This document shows, piece by piece, positions 1 to 8,115 of a stretch of DNA of 64,000 nucleotides. The translations under genes were made by a program, and so were the position numbers. The DNA is taken from positions 62,001 through 126,000 of the forward strand of contig JAIORD010000014.1 in assembly GCA_021108275.1 (NCBI GenBank), written 5' to 3'. The number at the start of each line of letters is the position of its first letter. Positions within the stretch are counted from its first letter, which is position 1. Under the pieces are notes generated by a model, which was not told the DNA's origin, made no database searches, and worked only from the letters and a program-made list of their open reading frames with translations. The DNA is from Methanococcoides sp. (GTDB lineage: Archaea > Halobacteriota > Methanosarcinia > Methanosarcinales > Methanosarcinaceae).

Positions 1-1305
1 GCAATCAAATATTAACCAGAATGCAAGGAAAGCTGCGATAATAGTAGTGATGCTAAACACAACCATATATGAATTACCTTTAGATACAAACAATTTATCA
101 ACTTTGATCTGATTTTTTACCTTTTTATTCCATTCGTTCACAAATTTATAAAATTCAGTTCCCCTTCCAAGATCTGCTTTCAGTTGACTCCATAATACAC
201 TACCTGATGGAGCATGGGATTTTAATAAATTGTAAACATCGATTTCAAAATCGAGTAGGTTCTCTAAGTTAGTTTTTTCGTTTATCTCAATTATAACGTC
301 TTCAGTTTCATGTTTATCACGAAGGCTTACATAGTCACGGTTTACCAGATCCATAACTGTACCAGTAAACCCTTCCAGAGTAGGAATGCCGATCTGGCCT
401 TCTAATAAGGCATTAACTACTGCGGGTTTTGAATCTGTAGGTGGCTCCCGTTCGTATAGCGCATAGTAATCTACCCTCGGTTCTTTCCCATATTTGAAAT
501 AGATGTAAAAAGGAAATATGAAAATACCAGATACAAACAAAATTGTTAATATAAAGAGAAACTGAGCTGTATTTTGTTTTGATTCATATTCTTTTTCAAC
601 GGCTAATATTTCTTCAAAACCATCTTCATTTTGTATTGAAACAAATTTTGAATCTGGAGATTCTATCCTTGGAAATACTGCCCTTATCTCATACCAGCTA
701 TTGGATGGAATATTATCTGCTTTTACTCTTATAACATTGTCTTCAAGATAGGTCTGTTGAGTATAATCATTTGGATGAAGCCAATAGGAAATGTCTTCTC
801 CGGTTTCAGTCGGTAAGGTAAGAGTTGCAGTGAAAGTATTGAGTGGTCTTTCCCATTCATCACCCCATAGCTTATAATGAAGTTCAGAAATGTCATTGTA
901 AACCTTAACTCCCCCATGATAATCATACGAAACCACAAAAGTTATTTTTTCAGGTGTGGGTTGAGGAAGCTTACCAATTAATTCATATCCATTTTGAATC
1001 GAAACAATTTCAAATGTACATTGTTCATTGTTACAATATCCTTGGATATTTTCAATAGATCCTCCGGGTGGGTAATATATTCTCCGGAAAACTTCAAAGT
1101 AAGTCCCTTCAAAATTATATGAAATTGACTCTTCCACGTGGGTTAGACCATTAGAATCTACAGTTATGTTTGCTGTAGCCTCTTCTAACGAATAATCACG
1201 TGCACTAGCAGAAGGTGTTAATAAAAAGAATAATACTAATAAAAAGATTAATCCTTGAGTAACAATATTTAAATTGATTTTTTCTCCCTTGTAAAAGGAT
1301 AACAT
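1..1305 (-). CDS. DUF2207-type membrane protein, 3' end outside the window
   Basis: The frame is open for 435 codons from ATG 1305 to the left edge; I read every codon and found no stop. A GGGGGAGTG ribosome binding site sits just upstream. The protein begins with an uncleaved-anchor or signal segment (about residues 17-35), followed by an extracytoplasmic beta-rich part of about 200 residues, a second membrane segment near residues 245-268, a cytoplasmic part, and a third hydrophobic segment at the window edge. This layout and phrases such as FEGTYFEVFRRIYYPPGG fit the archaeal/bacterial DUF2207 membrane proteins, whose function is unknown. The missing end lies to the left of position 1. It appears monocistronic, with an AT-rich upstream region. 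Confidence 0.75.
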   Translation of the reverse strand, partial: MLSFYKGEKINLNIVTQGLIFLLVLFFLLTPSASARDYSLEEATANITVDSNGLTHVEESISYNFEGTYFEVFRRIYYPPGGSIENIQGYCNNEQCTFEIVSIQNGYELIGKLPQPTPEKITFVVSYDYHGGVKVYNDISELHYKLWGDEWERPLNTFTATLTLPTETGEDISYWLHPNDYTQQTYLEDNVIRVKADNIPSNSWYEIRAVFPRIESPDSKFVSIQNEDGFEEILAVEKEYESKQNTAQFLFILTILFVSGIFIFPFYIYFKYGKEPRVDYYALYEREPPTDSKPAVVNALLEGQIGIPTLEGFTGTVMDLVNRDYVSLRDKHETEDVIIEINEKTNLENLLDFEIDVYNLLKSHAPSGSVLWSQLKADLGRGTEFYKFVNEWNKKVKNQIKVDKLFVSKGNSYMVVFSITTIIAAFLAFWLIFDC

Positions 1306-1868
1306 GCTTTACACTCCCCCATAATATTAATTGATAATTTAAATTATTTATATCTTTGGCTTTGTAAATAATTTTAAAATATTGCATATAAATAATACAA
1401 ATAGTTTGGTTCATTCTCACTTAAAACTCGCTCTTTTATAATTTGGTTTTTGAATTATATGTACACAACCAAGTACAACAAAAATCGATTAGAAGACCGT
1501 CACATGTCCGGACAGAAGGGACCCAAGGTTTACTGGATATCCGTTACACATGTGCGAGATCCTTGAAAAATTTGAAAATCCTTGCACACATTGGATCACA
1601 GCATTAAGAATGCTCAACTTTTAGGACATATTAGATAAGCTCAATATTCCTAAAATGATCCTCCAGCATTACATCAGTTCCCTGATAATGCAGGTCTGGA
1701 GAAACCTAATAAAAAGTAGCATCACGTCTATTTTCTATTCATTAAAAGTCGTTTTGTACCGAACAATAAAATTGTTGCCAGATAGATATTCATAACTTAT
1801 ATCTACGGTTATGTTCCTTCATACAAAATAAATGTGTACCTACCTAAAGTATTTTGAAACACATTAAA
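1306..1868. other. Intergenic region without a recognised gene
   Basis: About 560 bases separate the DUF2207 gene from the monooxygenase gene. The left part (1320-1440) is strongly AT-rich and probably carries the promoter of the DUF2207 gene. The part from 1455 to 1720 is less AT-rich and has short open frames on the plus strand (for example from an ATG near 1459, about 35 codons), but I recognise no family in any frame. It may be remnant coding DNA. Confidence 0.5.
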
Positions 1869-2156
1869 TTACTTCGCCGGCCTATACATCTTCACTTCTA
1901 TTTCCCCTTCGATTAGATCTGCCAATTTAGGAACAATCTTCATAAAGTGGTCCGCTTTATTATGAAGATCAATTGCTTTCATATCTTTCCAGGATTCAAT
2001 AAATGTCAGAGTGTACGGATCATCTATGTCCTCATACAGATCATAAGAAATGCAACCTTTTTCATTCTGGCTTTTTTGTATGAGCTCTTCGGTGATTTTT
2101 AAAAATTCTTGTTTTTTATCTTCTCTTACCTTGTTTTTCGCTACTATCATGATCAT
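1869..2156 (-). CDS. Antibiotic biosynthesis monooxygenase (ABM/YgiN-like) protein
   Basis: A 95-residue protein of the dimeric alpha-beta barrel ABM fold. Family features are the N-terminal strand (MIMIVAKNKV), the helix with EFLKITEELI, the GCISYDLYED strand and the FIESWKD motif followed by a helix with the conserved HNKADHF-like segment. Family members are small oxygenases or quinol-handling enzymes of mostly unknown substrate; YgiN of E. coli acts on menadiol. An AGGAGG ribosome binding site lies 8 bases before ATG 2156, favouring it over the second ATG two codons inside. The gene stands alone. The exact substrate cannot be told. Confidence 0.85.
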   Translation of the reverse strand: MIMIVAKNKVREDKKQEFLKITEELIQKSQNEKGCISYDLYEDIDDPYTLTFIESWKDMKAIDLHNKADHFMKIVPKLADLIEGEIEVKMYRPAK

Positions 2157-2229
2157 TGTCTATTCCTCCTAATAATTTGTTCATTATAACATTGCAATTT
2201 GAAGTATTTAATGTCGTATAATGTAGTAT

Positions 2230-2688
2230 GTGGAACATTTTGAGCATAAGTCTCCAAAGAAATATTTAATATTCTGGATAACAGAATATGGCACATACTT
2301 TAGAAATGGGCTAAGTGAGACTCCCTTTAAATCTAAATATTGGATTGTCAATAAATGCTGGCATACCAAAGGAACAAGAAAATGGGTGTTTTCAACAACA
2401 AAAGACCCTTATACTGACAAAGAACACTTTGTTTAACGCAAATTCGATCAAGGTGCTAAAATGCCATCAGAAAAGTTTAAGATAATATGGGAAAATCAAA
2501 AAGGCAAATGTCCGTTTTGTGATCAGCTGATGGACATTAGTGCTGATGCAGAAGAAAGACATCTCCATCACATAAATGGAGATCATAAAGATAACAAAAT
2601 CTCAAATTTAGTCTATGCGCATGTACACTGTCATAAGCAATATCATGCTAATTATCCAAAATCTAAAAGAATAATAACTGTCATCTGA
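2230..2688 (+). pseudogene. Group II intron-encoded protein remnant (maturase/HNH C-terminus)
   Basis: Two open stretches in one frame (2230-2436 and 2461-2688) are separated by a single TAA at 2434-2436. The first part resembles the maturase X/D region of group II intron reverse transcriptases (KYWIVNKCW, TRKWVFSTT). The second carries the C-terminal HNH endonuclease motif: paired cysteines CPFC, HHINGDHKDNKISNLV, then HVHCHKQYH. The whole reverse transcriptase domain is missing, since a TAG lies just upstream of 2230. A domain V RNA element follows directly downstream, which fixes the identity. The remnant is not expected to be active: it lacks the N-terminus and contains a stop. Confidence 0.75.
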
Positions 2689-2706
2689 AAAGGTTAATGG
2701 ATGCTT

Positions 2707-2740
2707 GAGCTGTAAAAAGGGAAACTTTCACGTACAGTCC
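2707..2740 (+). ncRNA. Group II intron domain V
   Basis: A 34-nt hairpin starts with the catalytic-triad strand GAGCTGT and ends ACAGTCC, with a GAAA tetraloop (AGG GAAA CTT) and the two-base CG bulge in the 3' strand, as in bacterial-type group II introns. It lies 19 bases downstream of the HNH stop codon, the usual place. Domain V looks intact although the intron-encoded protein is broken. No clear domain VI or 3' splice site was delimited. The 5' part of the intron is absent. Confidence 0.8.
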
Positions 2741-2970
2741 TTAAATTAGACTAAATTTATTATTCATGTCATACATTGAATGAGATTATATAAGGATGCT
2801 TTTCATTAAATAAAGCAACGTTAGATCTGAAAGTTATTTGCTTAGAATGTTATATGTGAAGGATATGCTAAGTGGAAAATTATTCGTATCCAATTATCGT
2901 TTCAAATGTTAATTTGCCATGAAAATATTGGGATCATTAATTTTTAGTGTGAAATATAGGAATTGATGTA

Positions 2971-3139
2971 CAAACAGATTTATATAGGATACCTTCATTA
3001 TTAAGATTGCTTTTAAAGGCAAAAACTACTTTAATAAATTATAGGTCTAGATGGTATTTCCTTAACTGTATTTACTATTCTTACGTATGTTTACGAGTTG
3101 GTTATAATCTTTTTAAGCACTTTAAAGGAAGTGAAATAT
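2971..3139 (+). promoter_or_regulatory. Promoter and conserved 5' leader of TRAM gene A
   Basis: A TATA box (TTTATATA, 2979-2986) is followed by a leader of roughly 130 nt before the TTG start at 3140. The same leader precedes the second TRAM gene at 11.3 kb: from the TATA box to the ATG I count eight differences in about 170 nt, so this untranslated stretch is at least as conserved as the coding sequence. That suggests a functional RNA leader. Because single-TRAM proteins act as cold-responsive RNA chaperones in related methanogens, a temperature-responsive or autoregulatory leader is a reasonable inference, not shown here. Confidence 0.6.
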
Positions 3140-3343
3140 TTGTTCAACAACATGGAATCAACTGCACCAGTAGAAGCTGGCGAGACATACGACGTAACAA
3201 TTGAAGATATCGCAAGGGAAGGAGACGGCATCGCAAGAGTAAGCGGTTTTGTAGTCTTTGTACCTAACGCATCAGTCGGTGACGAAGTAACAATCAAAGT
3301 TACCAAAGTCATGAGCAAATTCGCATTTGGCGAATTAGTTTAA
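3140..3343 (+). CDS. Single-domain TRAM RNA-binding protein (copy A)
   Basis: A 67-residue protein that is almost entirely a TRAM domain: VEAGETYDVTIEDIAREGDG, then GIARVSGFVVFVPNA and VGDEVTIKVTKV. TRAM domains are small beta-barrels that bind RNA. Stand-alone TRAM proteins of Methanosarcinaceae bind RNA broadly and are induced in the cold in some species. I place the start at TTG 3140, five bases after GGAAGTG; ATG 3152 is the alternative and removes four residues. The gene has its own promoter, leader and a downstream hairpin, so it is a single-gene unit. Copy B at 11064-11267 is in opposite orientation. Confidence 0.88.
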   Translation: MFNNMESTAPVEAGETYDVTIEDIAREGDGIARVSGFVVFVPNASVGDEVTIKVTKVMSKFAFGELV

Positions 3344-3369
3344 TTATCATAATTAATTAAACACTTATT

Positions 3370-3393
3370 GGAAGATCAATTTTTTGATCTTCC
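3370..3393 (+). terminator. Hairpin terminator after TRAM gene A
   Basis: A perfect 10-bp stem GGAAGATCAA / TTGATCTTCC with a TTTT loop lies 26 bases after the stop codon and is followed by AT-rich sequence with T runs. The equivalent hairpin follows TRAM copy B. Confidence 0.65.
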
Positions 3394-3576
3394 ATTATTA
3401 TTTTCTTATTTTTTTCATAATTATTATATCGGATATTGTTTTTTTATCTTGAAGCAGATGTCAAGAATCATAATCCATCTACTCTCAATGCTATGTGATG
3501 GAGAGTTTAGATAATTGAAAATAATGAAATTTCTGTGAAGAGATGAAAAATCAAATGAACTCAATATGAGTTCCGA

Positions 3577-3982
3577 TCAATCTTTGCTAGTAGCGCTTTC
3601 ATCCATGTGAAATATTGCCCAAATATGCATCAGGATCTTCAAAGCTGCGTCCATACATCCACCCATAATCCTGTGGCTCTCCTTCTTCTAAACCACCTGC
3701 TTCTTTGGCTTTGTTTACCAGTTCATCTACTCTTTCCCTGCTTTCAGCAGATAGGGAAACCGCCATCTCAGTGCTTTTCTTAGCATCACATATTTGCTTT
3801 GTAGTAAACATTTTGAAAAAACTTTCAGTTAATAACATTACAAAACTCTCTTTGTTCACGATCATACAGGTGCCTTTCTCGTCAGATAACTGTGGATCAA
3901 ATTCGAAATCAAGTTTAGTAAAGAATTCAATTGATCGATTCAAGTCTTTCACAGGTAAGTTCACGAACATTTGAGTAGTCAT
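3577..3982 (-). pseudogene. VOC (glyoxalase/bleomycin-resistance-like) protein, frameshifted at its C-terminus
   Basis: The N-terminal 120 residues are a normal VOC protein: MTTQMFVNLPVKDL at the start, FFTKLDFEFDP, the helix ESRERVDELVNKA, and YGWMYGRSFEDPD near the end. As written the frame stops at 3599 with the odd tail AYLGNISHG. One extra base near 3628-3632 would restore the family ending HIWAIFHMD with a stop at 3577, so a single-base deletion is the simplest explanation. Family members bind metal and catalyse varied isomerase or dioxygenase reactions; the C-terminal strand affected here normally carries a metal ligand (the E/H of the last motif). This is either a young pseudogene or a sequencing error. 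Confidence 0.75.
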
Positions 3983-4055
3983 AATATTAAGATAACTTTA
4001 ACTGATTATAAATTATTCTAAATCCGAGAACTTGATAAAATAAGGGGTGTTACAA

Positions 4056-4450
4056 ATGGCAGAATTGAAGACCAGGAAGAATGAAGCAAGCGTAGAAGAT
4101 TTCATCAATAGTGTTGAGACTGAAAAGAAGCGCACCGATTCTTTAGCCATAATGAATCTTATGCAGGAAGTGACTGGTGAAGAACTCGCCAAGTGGGGAA
4201 ACAGCATCGTTGGCTTTGGTAGTTACACCTACAAATATGCCAGCGGACGTACGGGCGATTGAATGTTGGTAGGTTTTTCCCTCGAAAACAAAACCTGACC
4301 CTCTACATAATGCCTGGCTTTGAACAATATGCTGATCTCCTTAGTAAGCTCGGCAAGTACAAATTAGGCAAATCCTGTCTGATCTTTTCACGCTTTGATC
4401 TTGCTGATGCCAAGTTTACTTTGTTTCTGAACCATCCCTTATGCCTTTGA
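4056..4450 (+). pseudogene. DUF1801 protein, broken by a stop and a frameshift
   Basis: The start at ATG 4056 has a GGGGTG ribosome binding site. The first 69 codons read as a DUF1801 (YdhG-like) protein: MAELKTRKNEASVEDFIN, GEELAKWGNSIVGFGSYTY and ASGRTGD. At 4260-4262 the expected TGG (family motif DWMLVGFSPRK) is TGA. Soon after, near 4277, one C is missing, so the remainder (RKQNLTLYIMPGFEQYADLL, LGKYKLGKSCL) continues in another frame, and the last 20 residues no longer match the family. Three independent lesions mark a true pseudogene. DUF1801 proteins are small frataxin-like-fold proteins of unknown role. Confidence 0.8.
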
Positions 4451-5114
4451 ATATAAGCCATATCCCGATTGCTATTTCATATGGCAGACTTGGAAGGAAT
4501 ACATACATTGGAACAGCAAAATCAAAGAACTCAAGCAAGGTTCCAATAAATGCCACAGAGGTTAGAATAATTCCACAAAGGGGGAATACTATTGGAATAT
4601 ATCTGGATCTAAGGAATAAGTAGTAAAATAGTATGCCTCCTAAAGCCCAAAATAGTCCATGTAGATCATAACCAAATTGCGCTGATTCGTAAAATAAACT
4701 GCCAAGAGTTTGGAAATATGAAGGAACCGGAGATCCAGCTTTTATAAATTCTTGACTTAAATTTAAGAGAGAAAAAGCACTTATTCTACTGACAGCAAGA
4801 GTTGCTGCTTCTATTATCCATAAGCCAAGTGCCCAACGAGCAATAATTTGATTTTGTCCTTTCAGGGTGGTATAAAGTAATACCGCTAAGAGTACAATTC
4901 CAATGGATGTAATGAACTCACCTACGATGCTCATCTGCATCTTAGTTGGGTCTTCTGAAATGTTGATCATGGTTGCGGATATATTATCAGGTTCAATTAA
5001 TGATAATAACAGAAATCCACTGAGTGCGCTTGCAACTGCTACAATAAAAAAAGTTGCACCTAAAAGTCTTGGAGTAAATTTATCTAAATTTATTTGTTCA
5101 TCCTTTTCTTCCAT
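4416..5114 (-). CDS. DUF4386 family integral membrane protein
   Basis: A hydrophobic protein of about 232 residues with six predicted membrane segments: LGATFFIVAVASALSGF, EFITSIGIVLLAVLLYT, ARWALGLWIIEAATLAV, GLFWALGGILFYYLF, PIVFPLCGIILTSVAFI and PYEIAIGIWLIFKG. This matches the DUF4386 family, common in bacteria and methanogens, with no known function. I choose ATG 5114 over ATG 5132: an AGAAGGT ribosome binding site lies before 5114, and a TATA box (TTATATA near 5146-5152) would place the transcript start close to 5120-5127, downstream of the longer start. Its 3' end overlaps the convergent DUF1801 pseudogene. Confidence 0.8.
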   Translation of the reverse strand: MEEKDEQINLDKFTPRLLGATFFIVAVASALSGFLLLSLIEPDNISATMINISEDPTKMQMSIVGEFITSIGIVLLAVLLYTTLKGQNQIIARWALGLWIIEAATLAVSRISAFSLLNLSQEFIKAGSPVPSYFQTLGSLFYESAQFGYDLHGLFWALGGILFYYLFLRSRYIPIVFPLCGIILTSVAFIGTLLEFFDFAVPMYVFLPSLPYEIAIGIWLIFKGIRDGSETK

Positions 5115-5306
5115 CGAATACCTTCTTCCCATTATAAAATGGAGATATATAACTATTCAACATTTTTGGATGTGTCCAGCTTTGCAGAAATATAGTGTTT
5201 TCCTTCTAACAGGAAATGCGGAAGGGTATATCAATCTGAGACCCTTCTGCATAGCAATTTATCGGACATGTCATCCGGGCAGATAGCAGATCTGGTTGTT
5301 AGCTCA

Positions 5307-5492
5307 TCAGTTCTTATTTATAATAAGGGTGGCTTTTAATTTTTTGTTTCTTATTATTGCGAAAGAAGAGATTATCATCCCGAGTATACAAAATAATAAG
5401 CCTTCAGGTTTCGATGCAAATACTATCAAGTATATTCCGCCAAAAAATAATAGTTCACCTAATAAGATTAAACCCACAAATTCTCGATTCAT
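5307..5492 (-). CDS. Small two-helix membrane protein
   Basis: A 61-residue protein with two hydrophobic segments (FVGLILLGELLFFGGIYLIV and GLLFCILGMIISSFAII) joined by a short KPEG turn, ending in a basic tail NKKLKATLIINKN that should face the cytoplasm. A good ribosome binding site GGGAGTGAT precedes ATG 5492. I do not recognise the family. It lies 192 bases upstream of the DUF4386 gene on the same strand; co-transcription is possible, but that gene has its own TATA box. Confidence 0.6.
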   Translation of the reverse strand: MNREFVGLILLGELLFFGGIYLIVFASKPEGLLFCILGMIISSFAIIRNKKLKATLIINKN

Positions 5493-5591
5493 AATATCAC
5501 TCCCAATTTAATTTTTGGTCCTTTTGTTATTTATAAGTGAGCACATCAAAATAATGTTGAATAATTGATACTGTGATGAAGCTGTTAGAAG

Positions 5592-5881
5592 AAGAATTCT
5601 ACTTGGGGATCTGTACTGCTACTCAAAGCAAGGGAGTTAAGCCATCATCTTGTTGGGAAGAGGAAAACGATTGAGTTCATCAAGCTTGTTTATGTTGTAA
5701 AGAGGTATGATTCTGATCTGTTGAGGAAGAAGATCATTGCTATGCCTTACACCGAATGGAAGAAGATGGGATTCTCTAAAGGTATTCTTCATTACATGAA
5801 GCATAATAGTAGGAGTGATAAGCCGTTTACTCTTAATGCTCATGTAAAGAAAAGATTGGAGAATTGGATTGAATTAGTAGA
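5592..5881 (+). pseudogene. cas1: cas1 C-terminal fragment 1
   Basis: From 5592 to about 5881 one frame on the plus strand reads as the C-terminal region of the CRISPR integrase Cas1: KARELSHHLVGKRKTIEF, then KKIIAMPYTEWKKMGFSKG, HYMKHNSRSDKPFTLNAHV and KKRLENW. No upstream catalytic domain is present; a TAG lies at 5586-5588. The open frame continues to 5921 only by reading antisense into the end of the MCM-like gene. No other cas gene or CRISPR array is nearby. Two further fragments of the same part of cas1 lie at 9.8 and 11.6 kb on the minus strand. Confidence 0.8.
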
Positions 5882-5886
5882 TCGAA

Positions 5887-6597
5887 TTACCAAACAGCTC
5901 TTACATGCTCGTGATCAATAGACATTAAATCTCCCTTGTGTTTAAGCCTCGTAATCAATTCCTCAGCAATGTAACGTTCAACATGTAAATTTGAAGCTTC
6001 CCGATAAATATCTTCAAGTGAAACATCATTGGAAGGGGAAGATGAACTGAGCTGATCGATTATTTCACGCATGACCCTTATTTGATCATTTGAGTCTGTT
6101 CCTGTTTTATTATCACTAACCATGTTCTTTTCTTTAATTTTTTCGATCGAGCTGGCTTCTAAAACAAAATTACCAGTAGTAGTTGATTTGAATTGAGCTT
6201 TTAGTAGCCCGGTTACAACAACTCTGTCTTTAAAATTAATTGAGTCTACCAAATCTCCTTCCAGATGGACAAGCAATGTTCTTGGTTCAGTATGATCTGA
6301 TTCTTTGATCAATATGTCTTGAGAATCAGTATATGTGGATTTTTTTTCTAAAAGAGTAAAGTCAGATTTATTACCACACCATTCGTTTTCACAATGTACT
6401 GGTTTCCCAATTTTAGATCCTTCAACTGGTAAGTACATAATAAATTCGCAATGATCACACATGTAGGCAGTAGTTTTCCATATCGGATGGATTTCTTTTA
6501 TGATCGAAACCTCGCCTTCTACAGAGATTGTATTTAAAATATCCTTGCTTCTAATATCCCTGATTTTCAAATTTCCACTGCCGCTCATATAAATCAC
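5887..6597 (-). CDS. MCM-like protein: N-terminal OB/zinc domain and winged helix, no AAA+ domain
   Basis: A 236-residue protein resembling an archaeal MCM replicative helicase with its centre removed. Residues 15-150 match the MCM N-terminal domain: strand ISVEGEVSIIKEIHPIW, a zinc ribbon with C47, C50, C69 and C74, the segment ILIKESDHTEPRTLLVHLEG, and DLVDSINFKDRVVVTGLLK of the OB fold. Residues 165-236 match the MCM C-terminal winged helix (VMREIIDQL, AEELITRLKHKGDLM). The roughly 300-residue AAA+ ATPase with Walker motifs is wholly absent and no frameshift is seen, so it is not a simple truncation. It could bind single-stranded DNA or regulate MCM; this is inference. The first in-frame start is ATG 6597; ATG 6588 (MSGSGNLK) is equally possible. 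Confidence 0.7.
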   Translation of the reverse strand: MIYMSGSGNLKIRDIRSKDILNTISVEGEVSIIKEIHPIWKTTAYMCDHCEFIMYLPVEGSKIGKPVHCENEWCGNKSDFTLLEKKSTYTDSQDILIKESDHTEPRTLLVHLEGDLVDSINFKDRVVVTGLLKAQFKSTTTGNFVLEASSIEKIKEKNMVSDNKTGTDSNDQIRVMREIIDQLSSSSPSNDVSLEDIYREASNLHVERYIAEELITRLKHKGDLMSIDHEHVRAVW

Positions 6598-6735
6598 ATA
6601 CTTAATTATTTTGATGTTATATCAATATCTCGAGTCATATTTCAACAAAGTTATGTTCTGTGTTCATGCTGCTACTTTCACTGGATGTCGGAGAGGAACA
6701 AATATTCTAAAATTAAAAAATAAAAATAAACACCA

Positions 6736-6830
6736 ATAGGTTGGCATTATGATCATATACCAACATCATTTGACACATTAAATAATCTTTTTAAATTGGT
6801 TTTGTGTCCGAATATCGAGGATCTCGACTG
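6736..6830. repeat. Degenerate relative of the MITE at 15984-16111
   Basis: On the plus strand this segment shares with the complement of the MITE the words CCAACATCA, GACACATT-like and TTTTTAAATTG, and the exact string TCCGAATATCGAGGAT, in the same order and spacing. The terminal CTACAGAGCCG is not preserved, so only a decayed internal and right part remains. It lies between the ISF gene and the MCM-like gene. Confidence 0.5.
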
Positions 6831-6862
6831 AGATTAATTTTAATCTGTATAAATTATACAAA

Positions 6863-7564
6863 TTATCCCTGTTGGTGCATTTTCTGAAGAACTTCCATAA
6901 CTTCCTGTGTTGTTTTCTCACGGCTGTAATCAGCAGAGCGCAGTTGCTCACCAAGCTTTTTACCTGCCTGCTCAGCTGCAAGCATCACTTTTTCGTCTTT
7001 TGTAACGTCAGGGATCGTATCTGCATTGATCGGAGAGTTAGGTCCATGTACAGCATAGTGTCCTCCTACCTTGCAGTCTTCACCATGTCCGCAATAGCAG
7101 CAACCAAAAGCACCTATTCCTTCAACAGTATCTATAACTTTAATTACATTAGCTGCACAGAATGTGTTTAGAACCTCAGTAGGTGGCGAAGGGTTCATAC
7201 CTCCAAGACTCACAGTAACTGCAAGTTTTCCCCAGAGAATATCAGCTTCACGGTGCCTGAATTGATACCACCTTTCAAGGAAACAATGCATCACTCCATT
7301 TAATGTGTTGAAATAGTTGACACCACTCAAAACATAAGCATCAGCTTCAACAATTTTATCACGCATGTTTTTTAGATCATCATTCACTTTACACACATTG
7401 TCATCAGCACATGCCATACATCCGATGCAGCCACCTATGTTCTTACCGTGCAGTGAAATAAGTTCGTATTCACAGCCTGTATTCTCTAGAATTTTCTTTA
7501 CCACTTTAATAGAACCTGAACGTGATTCTGTCCTTGGACTTCCTGATATTCCGAGTATTTTCAT
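6863..7564 (-). CDS. Iron-sulfur flavoprotein (ISF) / NADPH-dependent FMN reductase family
   Basis: A 233-residue flavodoxin-fold protein. The N-terminus has the FMN phosphate loop GISGSPRTESRSGS, followed by the compact cysteine motif C46-x2-C49-x2-C52-x5-C58 typical of methanogen ISF proteins, which holds a 4Fe-4S cluster. The centre carries the flavin-binding turn ADAYVLSGVNYFNTLNG, and a second cysteine-rich stretch (GAFGCCYCGHGEDC) is seen near residue 155. ISF of Methanosarcina accepts electrons from ferredoxin and reduces oxygen or peroxide, so a role in electron transfer or oxygen detoxification is likely. GGGAGGAG precedes ATG 7564. The gene stands alone. Confidence 0.88.
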   Translation of the reverse strand: MKILGISGSPRTESRSGSIKVVKKILENTGCEYELISLHGKNIGGCIGCMACADDNVCKVNDDLKNMRDKIVEADAYVLSGVNYFNTLNGVMHCFLERWYQFRHREADILWGKLAVTVSLGGMNPSPPTEVLNTFCAANVIKVIDTVEGIGAFGCCYCGHGEDCKVGGHYAVHGPNSPINADTIPDVTKDEKVMLAAEQAGKKLGEQLRSADYSREKTTQEVMEVLQKMHQQG

Positions 7565-7831
7565 ATCTTAAACTCCTCCCTTCTAAATTAATTAGCTTAA
7601 TACATAAACTGTAAAAGTTGCATCAAACTATCTATATGATATTTACTCAGCATCTTAAAAAGGCTTGAGGTTATTATTCTGCATTTGGTACATTCTAATG
7701 ACCTTATAAATTATAATACTCTACATTTTTCTGCTGGTAAAAGCAAGTAATACTTTCAGGTATGCGACCCCCCCTTTTCCAGATAGCATATAACTCCTCT
7801 ATCGTGCTTTTTTAACCTTTAATAAACTTAG

Positions 7832-7905
7832 CGTACAAAAAATCAACATTACCTATTACCCCGCATAATTTAACGGGGATATAGGTATCTTTCATTTTTT
7901 GTACG
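7832..7905. repeat. 74-nt nested palindrome
   Basis: The outer arms CGTACAAAAAAT / ATTTTTTGTACG enclose a second pair ACCTAT / ATAGGT and an inner pair CCCCG / CGGGG, with a 10-nt loop CATAATTTAA. Together they fold into one long imperfect hairpin on either strand. It lies in the 550-base gap between the ISF gene and the methyltransferase gene, without an adjacent gene end that would make it an ordinary terminator. Palindromic MITE, subterminal hairpin of a lost IS or structured RNA are possible readings. Confidence 0.6.
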
Positions 7906-7987
7906 GGGTTGTGACCATAATATGCAAAAGCTAAATAGTCTATAGTTTCATCTTTTCCAAAATCCCATAATAAAGGAAGTGTGAGAG

Positions 7988-8092
7988 ATGAAATCAGAAG
8001 AACAAATAAGGATCAAGTTAGAAAGCTTGAAGAATCTTAAGAAACACATTGATGAAAACGCAATCATTATCGTGGTACCACAACAGATTTAA
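7988..8092 (+). CDS. Short ORF (34 codons) upstream of the methyltransferase
   Basis: ATG 7988 is preceded by an AGGAAGTG ribosome binding site. The peptide begins MKSEEQIRIKLESLKNLKKH, a charged helical sequence, and ends after IVVPQQI. It looks like the first 25 residues of a longer helical protein joined to unrelated sequence. A short tail-like frame after the methyltransferase gene (8873-8938, with ETKKEIKAAIKE) might be another leftover. Expression is possible; function unknown. Confidence 0.3.
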   Translation: MKSEEQIRIKLESLKNLKKHIDENAIIIVVPQQI

Positions 8093-8115
8093 GCAATTAT
8101 CTGGTTGATATTTTT

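Noticed and set aside
1459-1720. Transposase remnant upstream of the DUF2207 gene
   Set aside because: The segment has a higher GC content and short open frames, but no frame gave a recognisable transposase motif.
3007-3204. Small ORFs in the TRAM leaders (3007-3204 and 11203-11400)
   Set aside because: Both encode similar peptides, but they span the leader and run into the TRAM gene in another frame. The similarity follows from leader conservation at the DNA level, with substitutions not biased to third positions.
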